Shown here piece after piece: positions 24,753-33,999 of a stretch of DNA of 64,000 bases. The notes below the pieces were generated by a model, which was not told where the DNA came from, did not search any database, and was given only the letters and a program-made list of their open reading frames with translations. Position 1 is the stretch's first letter; each line of letters starts with the position of its first letter. Made by a program: the position numbers and the translations under genes. This DNA comes from Buttiauxella gaviniae (GTDB lineage Bacteria; Pseudomonadota; Gammaproteobacteria; Enterobacterales; Enterobacteriaceae). Location of the stretch: positions 2,666,001 to 2,730,000 of the forward strand of contig NZ_JBFMVT010000002.1 of the NCBI RefSeq assembly GCF_040786275.1. Direction: 5' to 3'.

Positions 24753-25316
24753 ATGCAGCTTAAAAACGGCTGGCTGGTGGGTGTTAAGCATGTTCCTTCC
24801 CCCCATTTTGATTGCCGACCGGAGGATGAAACCCCTTCGCTGCTGGTGGTGCATAACATCAGTCTGCCACCGGGTGAGTTCGGTGGCCCATGGATTGATG
24901 CGCTATTTACCGGAGCGCTTGATGCACAGGCGCATCCCTATTTTGCAGACATTGCCCATTTGCGCGTTTCGGCACATTGCCTGGTTCGCCGTGATGGTGA
25001 AATCGTTCAGTATGTTCCTTTTGATAAACGCGCCTGGCATGCCGGCGTTTCGTTGTATCAGGGGCGTGAACGTTGCAACGATTTTTCGATCGGCATCGAG
25101 TTGGAGGGCACCGATACGCTGCCGTACACAGATGCGCAATATCAACAACTTGCTGCCATTACAGACGTTCTGATTCAGGTTTATCCAGCCATTGCCGAGC
25201 ATATGACGGGGCACTGTGATATTGCACCGGAGCGTAAAACGGACCCTGGCCCTGCTTTTGACTGGTCGCGTTTTCGCCACTCGGTTGAGGTTACGTCAAA
25301 TAAGGAGATGAAATGA
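24753..25316 (+). CDS. ampD: AmpD, 1,6-anhydro-MurNAc-L-alanine amidase
   Basis: Cytoplasmic zinc amidase that recycles anhydromuropeptides; its loss derepresses AmpC beta-lactamase in species with ampR-ampC. The start at 24753 follows AAGGAG and gives 187 aa; the frame is open from 24669 but those codons are not conserved. Zinc ligands are His34 (LVVHNISLP) and the His and Asp of [16 protein letters not shown]. It overlaps ampE by 4 bases. Confidence 0.96.
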   Translation: MQLKNGWLVGVKHVPSPHFDCRPEDETPSLLVVHNISLPPGEFGGPWIDALFTGALDAQAHPYFADIAHLRVSAHCLVRRDGEIVQYVPFDKRAWHAGVSLYQGRERCNDFSIGIELEGTDTLPYTDAQYQQLAAITDVLIQVYPAIAEHMTGHCDIAPERKTDPGPAFDWSRFRHSVEVTSNKEMK

Positions 25317-26167
25317 CGCTGTTTACTTTGCTGTTGGTGATGATTTGGGAACGCCTCTTCAAACTGGGCGAGCACTGGCAGTTAGATCACCGCCTTGAAG
25401 CACTCTTTCGGCGGGTAAAAAGCTTCTCGTTGTTGCGCACAATTTTGATGACCGCCGTGTGTATGCTGGTGGTTTTTCTCTGTATCCGCGCGCTGCAAGG
25501 CCTGTTCTTTAATGTGCCCTTGTTAGTGTTCTGGATTGCGCTGGGTGTATTGTGTATCGGCGCGGGGCAGGTTCGTTTGCATTACCACGCTTATCTGCAA
25601 GCGGCGAGCCATGATGATAGCCATGCCCGCGATGCGATGGCGAATGAGCTGACGCTGATCCACGGTGTGCCACCTGATTGCGACGAACGGGAATATCTCA
25701 AAGAGCTGCAAAATGCGCTGCTGTGGATTAACTTCCGTTTTTATATGGCACCGCTTTTTTGGTTTATCGTCGGCGGCGTTTGGGGGCCGGTAACCCTGGC
25801 AGGTTATGCTTTCTTGCGAGCCTGGCAGAGCTGGCTTGCCCGCCATCACACGCCTCAGCAGCGTTTGCATTCAGGTATTGATGTCATTTTACATGTGCTG
25901 GATTGGGTGCCGGTTCGTCTGGTTGGCGTAGCGTATGCGTTACTGGGACACGGTGAAAGGGCGCTTCCTGCGTGGTTTGCGTCGTTGGCCGACCGCCACA
26001 CTTCTCAGTACCAGGTGTTGACTCAACTGGCGCAGTACTCCCTGGCGCGCGAGCCGCATCTCGATAAAATCAAAACGCCAAAAGCTGCCGTGTCGATGGC
26101 GAAGAAAACGTCCCTGGTTATCATCGTTGTGGTGGCGTTGCTAACAATTTACGGGACGTTGGTTTAA
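25313..26167 (+). CDS. ampE: AmpE, inner-membrane protein of the ampDE operon
   Basis: 284 aa membrane protein that matches E. coli AmpE in length and in its [28 protein letters not shown] start. About four hydrophobic segments are visible (near residues 40-60, 65-85, 145-170 and 262-282). A regulatory or sensory role in beta-lactamase induction has been proposed; the biochemical function is not established. Translation is probably coupled to ampD by the ATGA overlap. Confidence 0.95.
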   Translation: MTLFTLLLVMIWERLFKLGEHWQLDHRLEALFRRVKSFSLLRTILMTAVCMLVVFLCIRALQGLFFNVPLLVFWIALGVLCIGAGQVRLHYHAYLQAASHDDSHARDAMANELTLIHGVPPDCDEREYLKELQNALLWINFRFYMAPLFWFIVGGVWGPVTLAGYAFLRAWQSWLARHHTPQQRLHSGIDVILHVLDWVPVRLVGVAYALLGHGERALPAWFASLADRHTSQYQVLTQLAQYSLAREPHLDKIKTPKAAVSMAKKTSLVIIVVVALLTIYGTLV

Positions 26168-26173
26168 GTCATA

Positions 26174-26202
26174 TTGTTGGCCGGAAGTTACCCGGCCAAC
26201 AA
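26174..26202. terminator. Palindromic hairpin between ampE and the GH43 gene
   Basis: Perfect 11-base arms TTGTTGGCCGG (26174-26184) and CCGGCCAACAA (26192-26202). It lies between two convergent stops and probably ends ampDE and/or the leftward GH43 transcript. No long T run. Confidence 0.5.
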
Positions 26203-26206
26203 GCTC

Positions 26207-27754
26207 TTATAGATCAACAGTAAAATGTGAATAAACGCCCTTTCCTGGTTGGGCTACAGCCTGCCGGGATGCCGCAAAAATCCCTAGTTTTGCTCCTACC
26301 CACTTGCCTTTTCCTGCGGCAAAGCTGGGGGAAACGTGCTGCCAGTCAATATTGTTTTCACCATAGCTGAAATGACAAATCCCACCGTCCGCTACGTTGA
26401 CTTTGAGCCAGAGCGGTTTGTTTGACGGCCAGTCGGCGATATCGCGTTGCTGTTGATGTAATACGCCGGTGTCACTCATCCAGGCGGCAAGCAGAATAAT
26501 TTTGAGTTTCCCTTCGCGCTGTTCAAGTGCAAGTGCCGCATACCGTTCACCGTAAATAATCAGGCCGCTAAGTTCACCTGCGTGCTGGAATTCTGCATGC
26601 AGTTCAGTGGTTGCGCTGAAGTTGCGCGCCGGGAATTTTTGCAACAGCAGATTCGGCTGAGCATACAGTGCCTGTTCGCCCTGGTATTCCGGCATTATCT
26701 GGCAGGCCAGCGCCAGCGCATTTTTGGCGGGTTGTAGCCAGCTTTCCTGCGGATGTGCCTGCCACTGCCATTGCAAACCGGGTTTTCCGTTCGCGAAATC
26801 ATCGCTGGTCTGCGGGGTTTCACAGCCTTGTGGATATTGAGCAATCGACGGTAGCGGATGCTCTATTACAGGCTGCCCTGGCCCATTCGAAAGCTGTTTT
26901 TCACCGATCAGCGGCCAGTCATCTTGTTGCCAGTTCATAGGTTGGAGATGCACGATCCGCCCGTACAAATCGGCATCCTGAAAATGTATAAACCAGCACT
27001 CATCGTTTTCCAGCTCAACAAATCCGCCCTGATGCGGGCCGTTAATGTGAGTTTGCCCCTGCTGTAATACCACTCTTGCTTCCCACGGCCCGCTTAGCTG
27101 ACGAGCGCGTAATACAGACTGCCAACCCGTTTCGACACCCCCAGCCGGGGCGAAGATATAATACCAGCCGTTGCGTTTATAAAACTTTGGCCCTTCAAGT
27201 GTGGGTTGATCCAGCGCACCGTCGTAGATAATTTTCCCTTCACCCAGTAGCGAGCGGCCATCAGGCGACATTTCAATGAGTTGCAGCTGATGTTTTCTAC
27301 CACTGCGGCTGTGAGCAAAGGCGTGAACCAGCCATGCGCGCCCGTCGTCGTCCCACAACGGGCAAGGATCAATCCAGCCTTTTGCGGCTTTAACACAGTG
27401 CGGTGCACTCCATTTACCGCGTGGGTCGGCGGTGAATGACATAAAAATGCCTTCATCCGGCGTGCTGAAAAAGACCCAGAATTTACCGTCGTGGTAGCGA
27501 ATAGAGGGAGCCCATACTCCCTTTCCCGGCTGCATCGTGTCGTAGGTCTTATCTTTAAAAGCAGAAAAGACGTGATTGATAATTTTCCAGTTAACTAAAT
27601 CACGGGAGTGCAACACCGGTAGCGCAGGGAAATGGTTAAAGCTGGATGACACCATATAAAAATCACCTCCCACGCGAATAATATCCGGATCAGAATAATC
27701 TGCGTGCAGAATGGGATTTTTATAATAGCCTGGCTGCGCCTCGTGATTAGCCAT
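26207..27754 (-). CDS. GH43 beta-xylosidase (cytoplasmic)
   Basis: Glycoside hydrolase family 43 enzyme, 515 aa, probably a 1,4-beta-xylosidase acting on imported xylo-oligosaccharides. The five-bladed propeller domain (about residues 8-310) shows the expected catalytic triad: base Asp22 in YSDPDIIRV, pKa modulator Asp129 in GWIDPCPLWDDDG and acid Glu187 in TLEGPKF. A C-terminal beta-sandwich domain (about 320-515) is typical of XynB-type enzymes. No signal peptide, so it is cytoplasmic. It overlaps the upstream symporter gene by 8 bases, which supports shared substrate use. Specificity for xylose rather than arabinose is inferred from domain architecture. Confidence 0.9.
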   Translation of the reverse strand: MANHEAQPGYYKNPILHADYSDPDIIRVGGDFYMVSSSFNHFPALPVLHSRDLVNWKIINHVFSAFKDKTYDTMQPGKGVWAPSIRYHDGKFWVFFSTPDEGIFMSFTADPRGKWSAPHCVKAAKGWIDPCPLWDDDGRAWLVHAFAHSRSGRKHQLQLIEMSPDGRSLLGEGKIIYDGALDQPTLEGPKFYKRNGWYYIFAPAGGVETGWQSVLRARQLSGPWEARVVLQQGQTHINGPHQGGFVELENDECWFIHFQDADLYGRIVHLQPMNWQQDDWPLIGEKQLSNGPGQPVIEHPLPSIAQYPQGCETPQTSDDFANGKPGLQWQWQAHPQESWLQPAKNALALACQIMPEYQGEQALYAQPNLLLQKFPARNFSATTELHAEFQHAGELSGLIIYGERYAALALEQREGKLKIILLAAWMSDTGVLHQQQRDIADWPSNKPLWLKVNVADGGICHFSYGENNIDWQHVSPSFAAGKGKWVGAKLGIFAASRQAVAQPGKGVYSHFTVDL

Positions 27755-29192
27755 GATGCTTAGCCTCTGTAGTGATTAATGGATTTATTAATGCAGGAGA
27801 TTCGCCTGCAATATTTTTTTCTTCAACTTGCTGACGTTGAGCCAGGTCGTGCTGGATTTTATTCATCATTTTGTCATCGAGCGTATAAAAATGGGTTAGC
27901 CAGTAGAGAATAAAATAGGAAATAGAAGGGCCGACGGTTAATAGTCCAATAATACCGTGAGTGGCGAGAGGCGTTTGTGTAGGGATACCGGCCTGATAAC
28001 CAAACCAACCTAATGAGAATCCAACAAATGCACCCGCAACAGCCATACCCATTTTTAGAGCAAATAAGTTACCGGAAAAAGACAATCCGGTAATGCGTCG
28101 GCCAAATTTCCACTCGCCATAATCGGCGGCGTTGGCCATCATATTCCATTTGAAAGGTTGATACATTTGATGGAAGAAGCCGACGAGGAAATAGAGTGGG
28201 AATACCACAACAAGCCATGTTGGAGGAATAAAGAACATCACCACGCCAATTACGACCAGCACCAGGTTAATATTTTTAAACAGGGAGACTGCACGATAGC
28301 GCTGTGCCAAATAACCCGCGACGATACTGCCTATGATGGTGCCGACTACGCTTGTAGAAACAAAGGCAGATTTCATAGCGGTACCCGCTGCGCTTTCGAT
28401 GCCTCCGAGCATCAGATAAGTGGCATAGTACAATGTTGCCGCACTTCGCATTACCCCAGCCATACTGGAAAAGAAGGTGATTATTGCCACAATGCGCCAC
28501 TGATCGTTCGCCAATAAAATGCGCAAGTCGCTCATCATACTGTGGTTGGTTTCGACTGCCGGTCGAATGCGTTCTGAGGTACTAAAGAAGCAGAAAAATA
28601 GCATGATGACGGCGAGCGTTCCCATAATCGCCATCGTTGCCTGAAAGCCAAATTGTTTATTATCTTTCCCAAGCCAGTCGACCAAAAATAATGTTGCGAC
28701 TGAAACAACCAGCCCGGCGATAGATGAAATGGTAAATCGATACGATTGTGCAGATAAACGGTCTTTTTCATCACTGGTAATGACGCCGCCAAGCGCACAA
28801 TAAGGGATATTAATAAAGGTGTAGCAGAGCATTAATAATGTGTAGCTAATATAGGCGTAAAGTAATTTACCGGATTCGCCAAAATCAGGAGTGGTAAACG
28901 TTAATACCGCTAAGACCGCGTAAGGAATGGCAAACCAAATTAACCACGGGCGAAAATGCCCCCAGCGTGTGCGAATCCGGTCGGCGATAAGCCCGGTAAG
29001 CGGATCGGTAACCGCATCGAGAATTCGTGTTACCAGAAACATTATTCCGACTGCGGCGGCGGAAAGACCGTAAATATCAGTATAAAAATAAGTTAAGAAC
29101 ATGGTAACGGAAGAATAAACGATGCCACATGCGGCATCGCCCATGCCGAAACCAATTTTCTCAGCAATGGATAATTTCCTTGATGTACTCAC
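27747..29192 (-). CDS. GPH-family sugar:cation symporter (xyloside type)
   Basis: 481 aa, twelve predicted membrane segments, glycoside-pentoside-hexuronide (GPH/MelB) family. It begins with the typical LSIAEKIGFGMGDAACG and contains the RWGHFRPWLIW cytoplasmic loop and a second FGRRITGLSFSGN motif. Together with the overlapping GH43 gene it forms a two-gene unit for uptake and hydrolysis, probably of xylo-oligosaccharides. A CRP-like site lies about 100 bases upstream. It is a paralogue of the symporter at 30393-31793. Confidence 0.9.
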   Translation of the reverse strand: MSTSRKLSIAEKIGFGMGDAACGIVYSSVTMFLTYFYTDIYGLSAAAVGIMFLVTRILDAVTDPLTGLIADRIRTRWGHFRPWLIWFAIPYAVLAVLTFTTPDFGESGKLLYAYISYTLLMLCYTFINIPYCALGGVITSDEKDRLSAQSYRFTISSIAGLVVSVATLFLVDWLGKDNKQFGFQATMAIMGTLAVIMLFFCFFSTSERIRPAVETNHSMMSDLRILLANDQWRIVAIITFFSSMAGVMRSAATLYYATYLMLGGIESAAGTAMKSAFVSTSVVGTIIGSIVAGYLAQRYRAVSLFKNINLVLVVIGVVMFFIPPTWLVVVFPLYFLVGFFHQMYQPFKWNMMANAADYGEWKFGRRITGLSFSGNLFALKMGMAVAGAFVGFSLGWFGYQAGIPTQTPLATHGIIGLLTVGPSISYFILYWLTHFYTLDDKMMNKIQHDLAQRQQVEEKNIAGESPALINPLITTEAKHHG

Positions 29193-29291
29193 TTTTATCT
29201 CCAGACATTGAGTGTGTATTTTTTACTCTATTGGCTGGTTATTTATTATGCCATTGTGATATTTGTTCTGGTCGTTATGTTTTTTACCGAA

Positions 29292-29307
29292 TGAGAAAGT
29301 TGTCACA
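29292..29307 (-). promoter_or_regulatory. CRP-like site upstream of the xyloside symporter
   Basis: Read on the minus strand it is TGTGA-N6-TCTCA, matching 9 of 10 positions of TGTGA-N6-TCACA. The position, about 100 bases before the start at 29192, suits catabolite activation of a sugar operon. Confidence 0.4.
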
Positions 29308-29425
29308 TAACAGGAATAAATTGGTCTGACAGAATGTCGCGGGGTTTGAGGACTTATTACACCAGAACGTCAGCGCTCCCTTCGTGATGAAGGAAGCGCA
29401 ACACTATGTTTTAAATACTGATATT

Positions 29426-30382
29426 TTAAATTGTGTCTTTCGCCGGCACGCCAAACACTGGCATACCGTTTACATCCCATTCGATTGTTTTAAGGCGCGT
29501 ATGGCGATTGGGGTCATACAGCGGGTCACCTTCGATTTCAGTATAGTTTCGAGCGTGATACACCAGAATATCTTGTCCGTCCTGGGTTTTGGTAAAGCTG
29601 TTATGACCCGGCCCGAACTGCTTGTTCTCATAGCTGGTAGTGAAAATGGGCCGTGGAGATTTGTGCCAGTTCTCGGCCTTAGTCGGATCGGCATTCACAT
29701 CTATCCATAACAACCCAATGCAGTAATTTTCATCGGTGGCGCTGGCTGAATAGCTGATAAATAGCTTATCCCCATGCATGATGACCGCAGGCCCTTCATT
29801 GACCAAAAAGCCTCTACATTCCCAGTCCAGTTCGGGTTTGCTTAACATTACCGGGTTACCTTTTATCGCCCAGGGCGTTTCCAGTTCGGTGAGGTAGATA
29901 TTCGAATTACCGGCAATGTTCGGGTCTTTTTGCGCCCACAAATACCACTGTTTTCCTTGATGTTTAAAGGTAGTGGCATCCAGGCAAAAACTATCAAACT
30001 GCGTTTTTACCTGGCCTTTTTCGACCCATTTACCGGAGAGCGGATCTGCGTCGGCACATTCGAGGGCAAACATCCGGTGCTGGAACATATTTAGCTGATC
30101 CAGCTCCTGGGTGTGCGTGGCCGCGAAGTAGATGTACCATTTACCGTCAATATGATGCAGTTCCGGCGCCCAGATAAGTTCGCTCATCGGGCCATGAGCA
30201 GGCTTGCGCCATACCACGACAGGCTCAGCATTTGGCAGCTCGTTCAGCTTCGCCGCGCGGCGGATCTCCAGCCGGTCATACTCTGGCACCGAGGCAATAA
30301 AGTAGTAGCCATCATCATGCTGCAAAATAAACGGATCGGCTCGCTGCTCGATAAATGGATTAGGCCATTGCTCCTGATTCAT
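29426..30382 (-). CDS. GH43 exo-arabinanase / arabinofuranosidase-like enzyme
   Basis: 318 aa single-domain GH43 five-bladed propeller. The start at 30382 (MNQEQWPNPFIEQRADPF) follows AAGGAA and is preferred to the upstream in-frame codon at 30433, which lies inside the symporter gene. Catalytic residues: base Asp16 (ADPF), pKa modulator Asp135 (FCLDATTF) and acid Glu196 (NEGPAV). GPGH at 257-260 is also conserved. The pattern resembles exo-alpha-1,5-L-arabinofuranosidases (GH43_26 type). No signal peptide. It starts 11 bases after the stop of its partner symporter. The substrate is inferred. Confidence 0.85.
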   Translation of the reverse strand: MNQEQWPNPFIEQRADPFILQHDDGYYFIASVPEYDRLEIRRAAKLNELPNAEPVVVWRKPAHGPMSELIWAPELHHIDGKWYIYFAATHTQELDQLNMFQHRMFALECADADPLSGKWVEKGQVKTQFDSFCLDATTFKHQGKQWYLWAQKDPNIAGNSNIYLTELETPWAIKGNPVMLSKPELDWECRGFLVNEGPAVIMHGDKLFISYSASATDENYCIGLLWIDVNADPTKAENWHKSPRPIFTTSYENKQFGPGHNSFTKTQDGQDILVYHARNYTEIEGDPLYDPNRHTRLKTIEWDVNGMPVFGVPAKDTI

Positions 30383-30392
30383 AACGCTTTCC

Positions 30393-31793
30393 TTACAGTT
30401 TGGCTTCAACAGCTTTGCTGTCGTGATATTCATTCAGTTCGCGGTAGTTGATACGGCGCTTTTCCAGGTCGAGTTGAATGCGCTGCATTAATTCACGGTC
30501 AACTTTCAGCAGGCGCACAACACCGGCAGTAATCAGGTATCCGACGCCAGGAATAACGGTAAACAGCATCACGATACCGTTAATTGAATCTGCGCTTTGT
30601 TGTTTAGCTCCGGCATCGTAACCGTACCAGGAAAGCAGGAAACCAACCATGGCACCAGCAATCGCCAGCCCTAATTTCAGGAAGAATAGGTTGCCGGAGA
30701 AGCTGATACCGGTGATGCGCTTGCCGGTTTTCCACTCGCCATAATCGTCTACGTCTGCCATTAGTGACCAGTGCAGCGGCGAGGGGATCTGGTGCAGGAT
30801 GTTAAGCAGGAAGTACATCACCACAATCAGCATGGTGGCATGTGGGTCGAGGAAATAGAAACCGCAGGAGAAAATCGCCAGCGCGATGTTGGTCCAGAAA
30901 AAGACTTTCAGTTTGCATATACGATCGGTCAGCACTTTTGCGAGCATACTGCCGCCCATCATGCCCACCACGCCGAGGCTAATAAACAGTGTGGCAAAGC
31001 TTGTGCTTTGGCCCATCACCCAGGTGACGTAATACATCGTCGCAGCCATGCGGATAAAACCGGGGCAGACGTTGCACAGTGTCAGAAGGAGGATGCGTAC
31101 CCACTGGTCGTTTTTCCAGACATCTTTCAGATCGGCTTTTAGATCGTCGTTGCTTGGCACCGCAGGGCGAACGCGTTCTCTGACGGTGGAGAAGCAAAAC
31201 AGGAACATGCACATGCCGAGCACGGCGAGGACGCCCATTGCCATTTGGTAGCCTTTCGCTTTGTCACCGCCGCCAAACCAGTCAACCATCGGCAGCAGGG
31301 AAAGTGAAAGAATCAGGGTGGCAATGCCGACCATCACGAAGCGATACGCCTGGCAGGCCACGCGCTCTTTCGGGTCATTTGTAATTACGCTTCCCAGGGA
31401 ACAGTAGGGAATGTTGATCGCGGTATAAGTTAAAGAGAGCAGAAAGTAGGTGACGAAAGCATAGATAACTTTGCTGCTATAAGCCCAGTCAGGTGTGGTA
31501 AACATCAGGTAACTGAAGAAGGCAAATGGGGCTGCCATCCATAAAATCCATGGACGAAAACGCCCCCAACGGCTCTGCGTTCTGTCAGCAATCGCCCCCA
31601 TAATGGGGTCGGTAATTGCGTCAATCACCCTGATAGAAAGCAGCATAACCCCCACCAGTGCGGGGGCGAGACCAAAAATGTCCGTATAAAAATAGTTAAC
31701 AAACAACATAATAGCGCCGAAGATGATATTGCACCCGGCGTCGCCCATTCCGTAGCCAATCTTTTCTTTAATCGATAATTTGCTGCTTTCCAT
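30393..31793 (-). CDS. GPH-family sugar:cation symporter (arabinoside type)
   Basis: 466 aa from the start at 31793 (MESSKLSIKEKIGYGMGDAG), chosen over 31823 because it has a GGAG site 8 bases upstream and matches its paralogue at 27747-29192. Twelve membrane segments, the RWGRFRPWILW loop and GKRITGISFSGN are visible. It probably imports arabino-oligosaccharides for the GH43 enzyme encoded directly downstream. Confidence 0.9.
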   Translation of the reverse strand: MESSKLSIKEKIGYGMGDAGCNIIFGAIMLFVNYFYTDIFGLAPALVGVMLLSIRVIDAITDPIMGAIADRTQSRWGRFRPWILWMAAPFAFFSYLMFTTPDWAYSSKVIYAFVTYFLLSLTYTAINIPYCSLGSVITNDPKERVACQAYRFVMVGIATLILSLSLLPMVDWFGGGDKAKGYQMAMGVLAVLGMCMFLFCFSTVRERVRPAVPSNDDLKADLKDVWKNDQWVRILLLTLCNVCPGFIRMAATMYYVTWVMGQSTSFATLFISLGVVGMMGGSMLAKVLTDRICKLKVFFWTNIALAIFSCGFYFLDPHATMLIVVMYFLLNILHQIPSPLHWSLMADVDDYGEWKTGKRITGISFSGNLFFLKLGLAIAGAMVGFLLSWYGYDAGAKQQSADSINGIVMLFTVIPGVGYLITAGVVRLLKVDRELMQRIQLDLEKRRINYRELNEYHDSKAVEAKL

Positions 31794-31935
31794 AGGAAAT
31801 GCTCCAGACCAGAATATGGACAAGAGTATTGGGCTAATGGCGATTATTTGCGTGTCGGGAAACCGTCGCAGAGATGGACAATACTGTCATTGTTAAAAAA
31901 CTGTGAAGCAGATAACTAATTCGCTGTTTGAATTT

Positions 31936-32054
31936 GTAGGGTGGATAAGCGCGAGCCCCATCCACCCTTGTCGCCGATAATGTCGGGGGCGCTACGCTTG
32001 CCCGACCTACGGGTTCGGTGTTGTAGGGTGGATAAGCGTGAGCGTCATCCACCA
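31936..32054. repeat. REP-like palindrome cluster
   Basis: Two direct copies of a 32-base unit beginning GTAGGGTGGATAAGCG (31936-31967 and 32023-32054), each an imperfect palindrome ending in CATCCACC. They flank a different palindromic unit, GTCGGG...CCCGAC (31982-32006). The layout is that of enterobacterial REP/BIME elements. It lies between the carbohydrate insert and the 3' end of aroP. The remaining sequence of the 31794-32074 gap shows only the upstream region of the symporter. Confidence 0.7.
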
Positions 32055-32074
32055 TCGTTCCGAGCCTTAGTACA

Positions 32075-33442
32075 TTAAGCTTTAACGCTTTTCAGGTTCT
32101 TCTGTTTGATGAAGTAACCGATGCCGAGAATAACCACCCAGACTGGAATCAACCATACGGAGATGGCCATGCCAGGTGTCATCAACATGATGACCAGCAC
32201 CGCTGCCATAAACAGCAGGCAGAGGTAGTTACCCATCGGATAGAACAGAGCAGGGAAGCGAGTTTTCACCCCTTGCTGCTGTTTTGCGCGACGGAATTTC
32301 ATGTGCGCAAGGCTAATCATTGCCCAGTTGATAACCAGGGCGGAAACCACCAGCGCCATCAGCAGGCCAAAGGCTTCTGCCGGGGCTAAGTAGTTAATCA
32401 GTACGCACAGCGCGGTGAAGACAGCGGAGACCAGAATGGTATTCACCGGCACGCCACGTTTATCGACTTTTTGCAGGGCTTTTGGAGCATTGCCTTGCTG
32501 AGCCAGACCAAACAGCATGCGGCTGTTGCAGTAAACACAGCTGTTATAAACAGACAGTGCAGCGGTCAGAACCACAACGTTAAGCGCGTTGGCAACAAAG
32601 GTGTCACCCAATTCGTGGAAGATCAGTACGAACGGGCTGGTATCAGCGGTCACGCGCGTCCACGGCATCAGAGACAACAGAACTGCCAGTGAGCCCACAT
32701 AGAAAATCAGAATACGGTAGATAACCTGGTTTGTTGCTTTAGGGATGCTGACTTCTGGGTTATCTGCTTCCGCAGCCGTAATCCCAACCAGCTCCAGGCC
32801 GCCGAAGGAGAACATGATAATAGCCATCATCATGACTAAGCCGGTCCAGCCATGCGGCAGGAATCCGCCTTGTTCCCACAGGTTGCGTACCGTTGCTTGC
32901 GGGCCTGCATGATCGCTAAACAGCAACCAGGCACCGAACACAATCATGGCAACCACGGCAATAACTTTGATAATGGCGAACCAAAACTCCATTTCACCGA
33001 ACACTTTTACGTTTGTCAGGTTAATGGCGTTGATGACCACAAAGAACACCGCAGCCGAGGCCCAGGTTGGGATCTCCGGGTACCAGAACTGAATGTATTT
33101 ACCGACGGCGGTCAATTCTGCCATGGCCACCAGGACATACAGCACCCAGTAGTTCCAGCCAGAAGCGAAGCCTGCGAATCCACCCCAGTATTTGTAAGCG
33201 AAGTGGCTAAATGAACCTGCTACAGGCTCTTCCACAACCATCTCGCCTAGCTGGCGCATGATCAAAAATGCGATAAAGCCTGCAATCGCGTAACCAAGAA
33301 TAATCCCCGGCCCGGCGGATTGGATAACAGACGCACTGCCCAGAAACAGACCTGTCCCAATTGCGCCACCCAGCGCGATGAGCTGGATATGGCGGTTTTT
33401 AAGGCCGCGTTTAAGCGTAGCGCCTTGTACTTGACCATCCAT
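32075..33442 (-). CDS. aroP: AroP, aromatic amino acid permease
   Basis: Proton-driven general importer of Phe, Tyr and Trp, APC superfamily (AAT family). The 455 aa protein has twelve predicted membrane segments and the family signature GGAIGTGLFLGSA in the first segment. Sequence and position beside pdhR match E. coli AroP. Two tandem TyrR-like boxes lie upstream, consistent with TyrR repression. Confidence 0.95.
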   Translation of the reverse strand: MDGQVQGATLKRGLKNRHIQLIALGGAIGTGLFLGSASVIQSAGPGIILGYAIAGFIAFLIMRQLGEMVVEEPVAGSFSHFAYKYWGGFAGFASGWNYWVLYVLVAMAELTAVGKYIQFWYPEIPTWASAAVFFVVINAINLTNVKVFGEMEFWFAIIKVIAVVAMIVFGAWLLFSDHAGPQATVRNLWEQGGFLPHGWTGLVMMMAIIMFSFGGLELVGITAAEADNPEVSIPKATNQVIYRILIFYVGSLAVLLSLMPWTRVTADTSPFVLIFHELGDTFVANALNVVVLTAALSVYNSCVYCNSRMLFGLAQQGNAPKALQKVDKRGVPVNTILVSAVFTALCVLINYLAPAEAFGLLMALVVSALVINWAMISLAHMKFRRAKQQQGVKTRFPALFYPMGNYLCLLFMAAVLVIMLMTPGMAISVWLIPVWVVILGIGYFIKQKNLKSVKA

Positions 33443-33489
33443 CGTTTAACCTCGTGATTATGGTTTTTTCAGGGCGTTGACTGCGCCTC

Positions 33490-33530
33490 TGTAAGTTTGT
33501 AATTCCGTAATGTGTAGTCTTTATTTTACG
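33490..33530 (-). promoter_or_regulatory. Tandem TyrR-like boxes upstream of aroP
   Basis: The strong candidate at 33513-33530 reads TGTAGT-N6-TTTACG against the consensus TGTAAA-N6-TTTACA. A weaker box begins TGTAAG at 33490. Their starts are 23 bases apart, the spacing of cooperating strong and weak TyrR boxes. They lie 48-88 bases before the aroP start. Confidence 0.5.
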
Positions 33531-33901
33531 GTTTTGAATCCAGTATTTCGCGCAAGAGACTTCCGCAGCGCAAAGAATAGTGGTAAGCGCGATTGTTTGC
33601 ACCTGCTTTCTATTCTTGTCGTGACGAGTTGAATAAAAAGAAACCAGTTGTCATCTCCGCCCCGTTATTAACGCCGTTTATTCTTTATCCAGAATAAGCG
33701 CTGCCGCTGAATTAATATTCATATTTTAAAGTGATGAATCGGTTCAAGTTGCTCAAAATTGCGAATTTGCTGACTTATATAAAGTTAAATCTACTTCTTT
33801 GGTGGTAACCATGAGGTTTGTAAGGGGTTGCATTTTTGAAACGTCATTCCTTTATTGTTGTTAAAATAACCCCAATTTAATGATTCTGATCAAAACCAGG
33901 A

Positions 33902-33930
33902 TGGACAGAAGGTGAATACTTTGTTACTTT
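33902..33930 (+). promoter_or_regulatory. Candidate pdhR-aceEF promoter
   Basis: TGGACA at 33902-33907, a 17-base spacer and TACTTT at 33925-33930. Transcription would begin near 33937 and place the PdhR operator at about +11 to +26, as described for E. coli Ppdh. Confidence 0.45.
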
Positions 33931-33947
33931 AGCGTCAACAATGTGAA

Positions 33948-33962
33948 ATTGGTCATACCAAT
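33948..33962 (+). promoter_or_regulatory. PdhR operator
   Basis: ATTGGTCATACCAAT is a perfect match to the PdhR palindrome ATTGGTNNNACCAAT, and the dyad extends one more base on each side. It sits between the candidate promoter and the pdhR start, so PdhR represses its own operon until pyruvate binds. Confidence 0.9.
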
Positions 33963-33999
33963 TGACTACATGAAGGCTAATGGCAGAGACAGGGAATAA

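Larger units (their letters stand above)
33443..33999. other. aroP-pdhR divergent intergenic region
   Basis: 557 bases without a gene. Near aroP are the TyrR-like boxes; near pdhR are a candidate promoter and the PdhR operator. The middle (about 33600-33890) is A+T-rich and I see no ORF, RNA gene or strong palindrome in it. Confidence 0.6.

Noticed and set aside
31834-32055. 73-codon minus-strand ORF between the symporter and aroP
   Set aside because: It runs through the REP-like palindromes, and its repeated ARAYPPY peptide is only a translation of the repeat.
33780-33900. Possible FNR or CRP site near TGATCAAAA in the aroP-pdhR gap
   Set aside because: Only one half-site is acceptable; the other half does not match.
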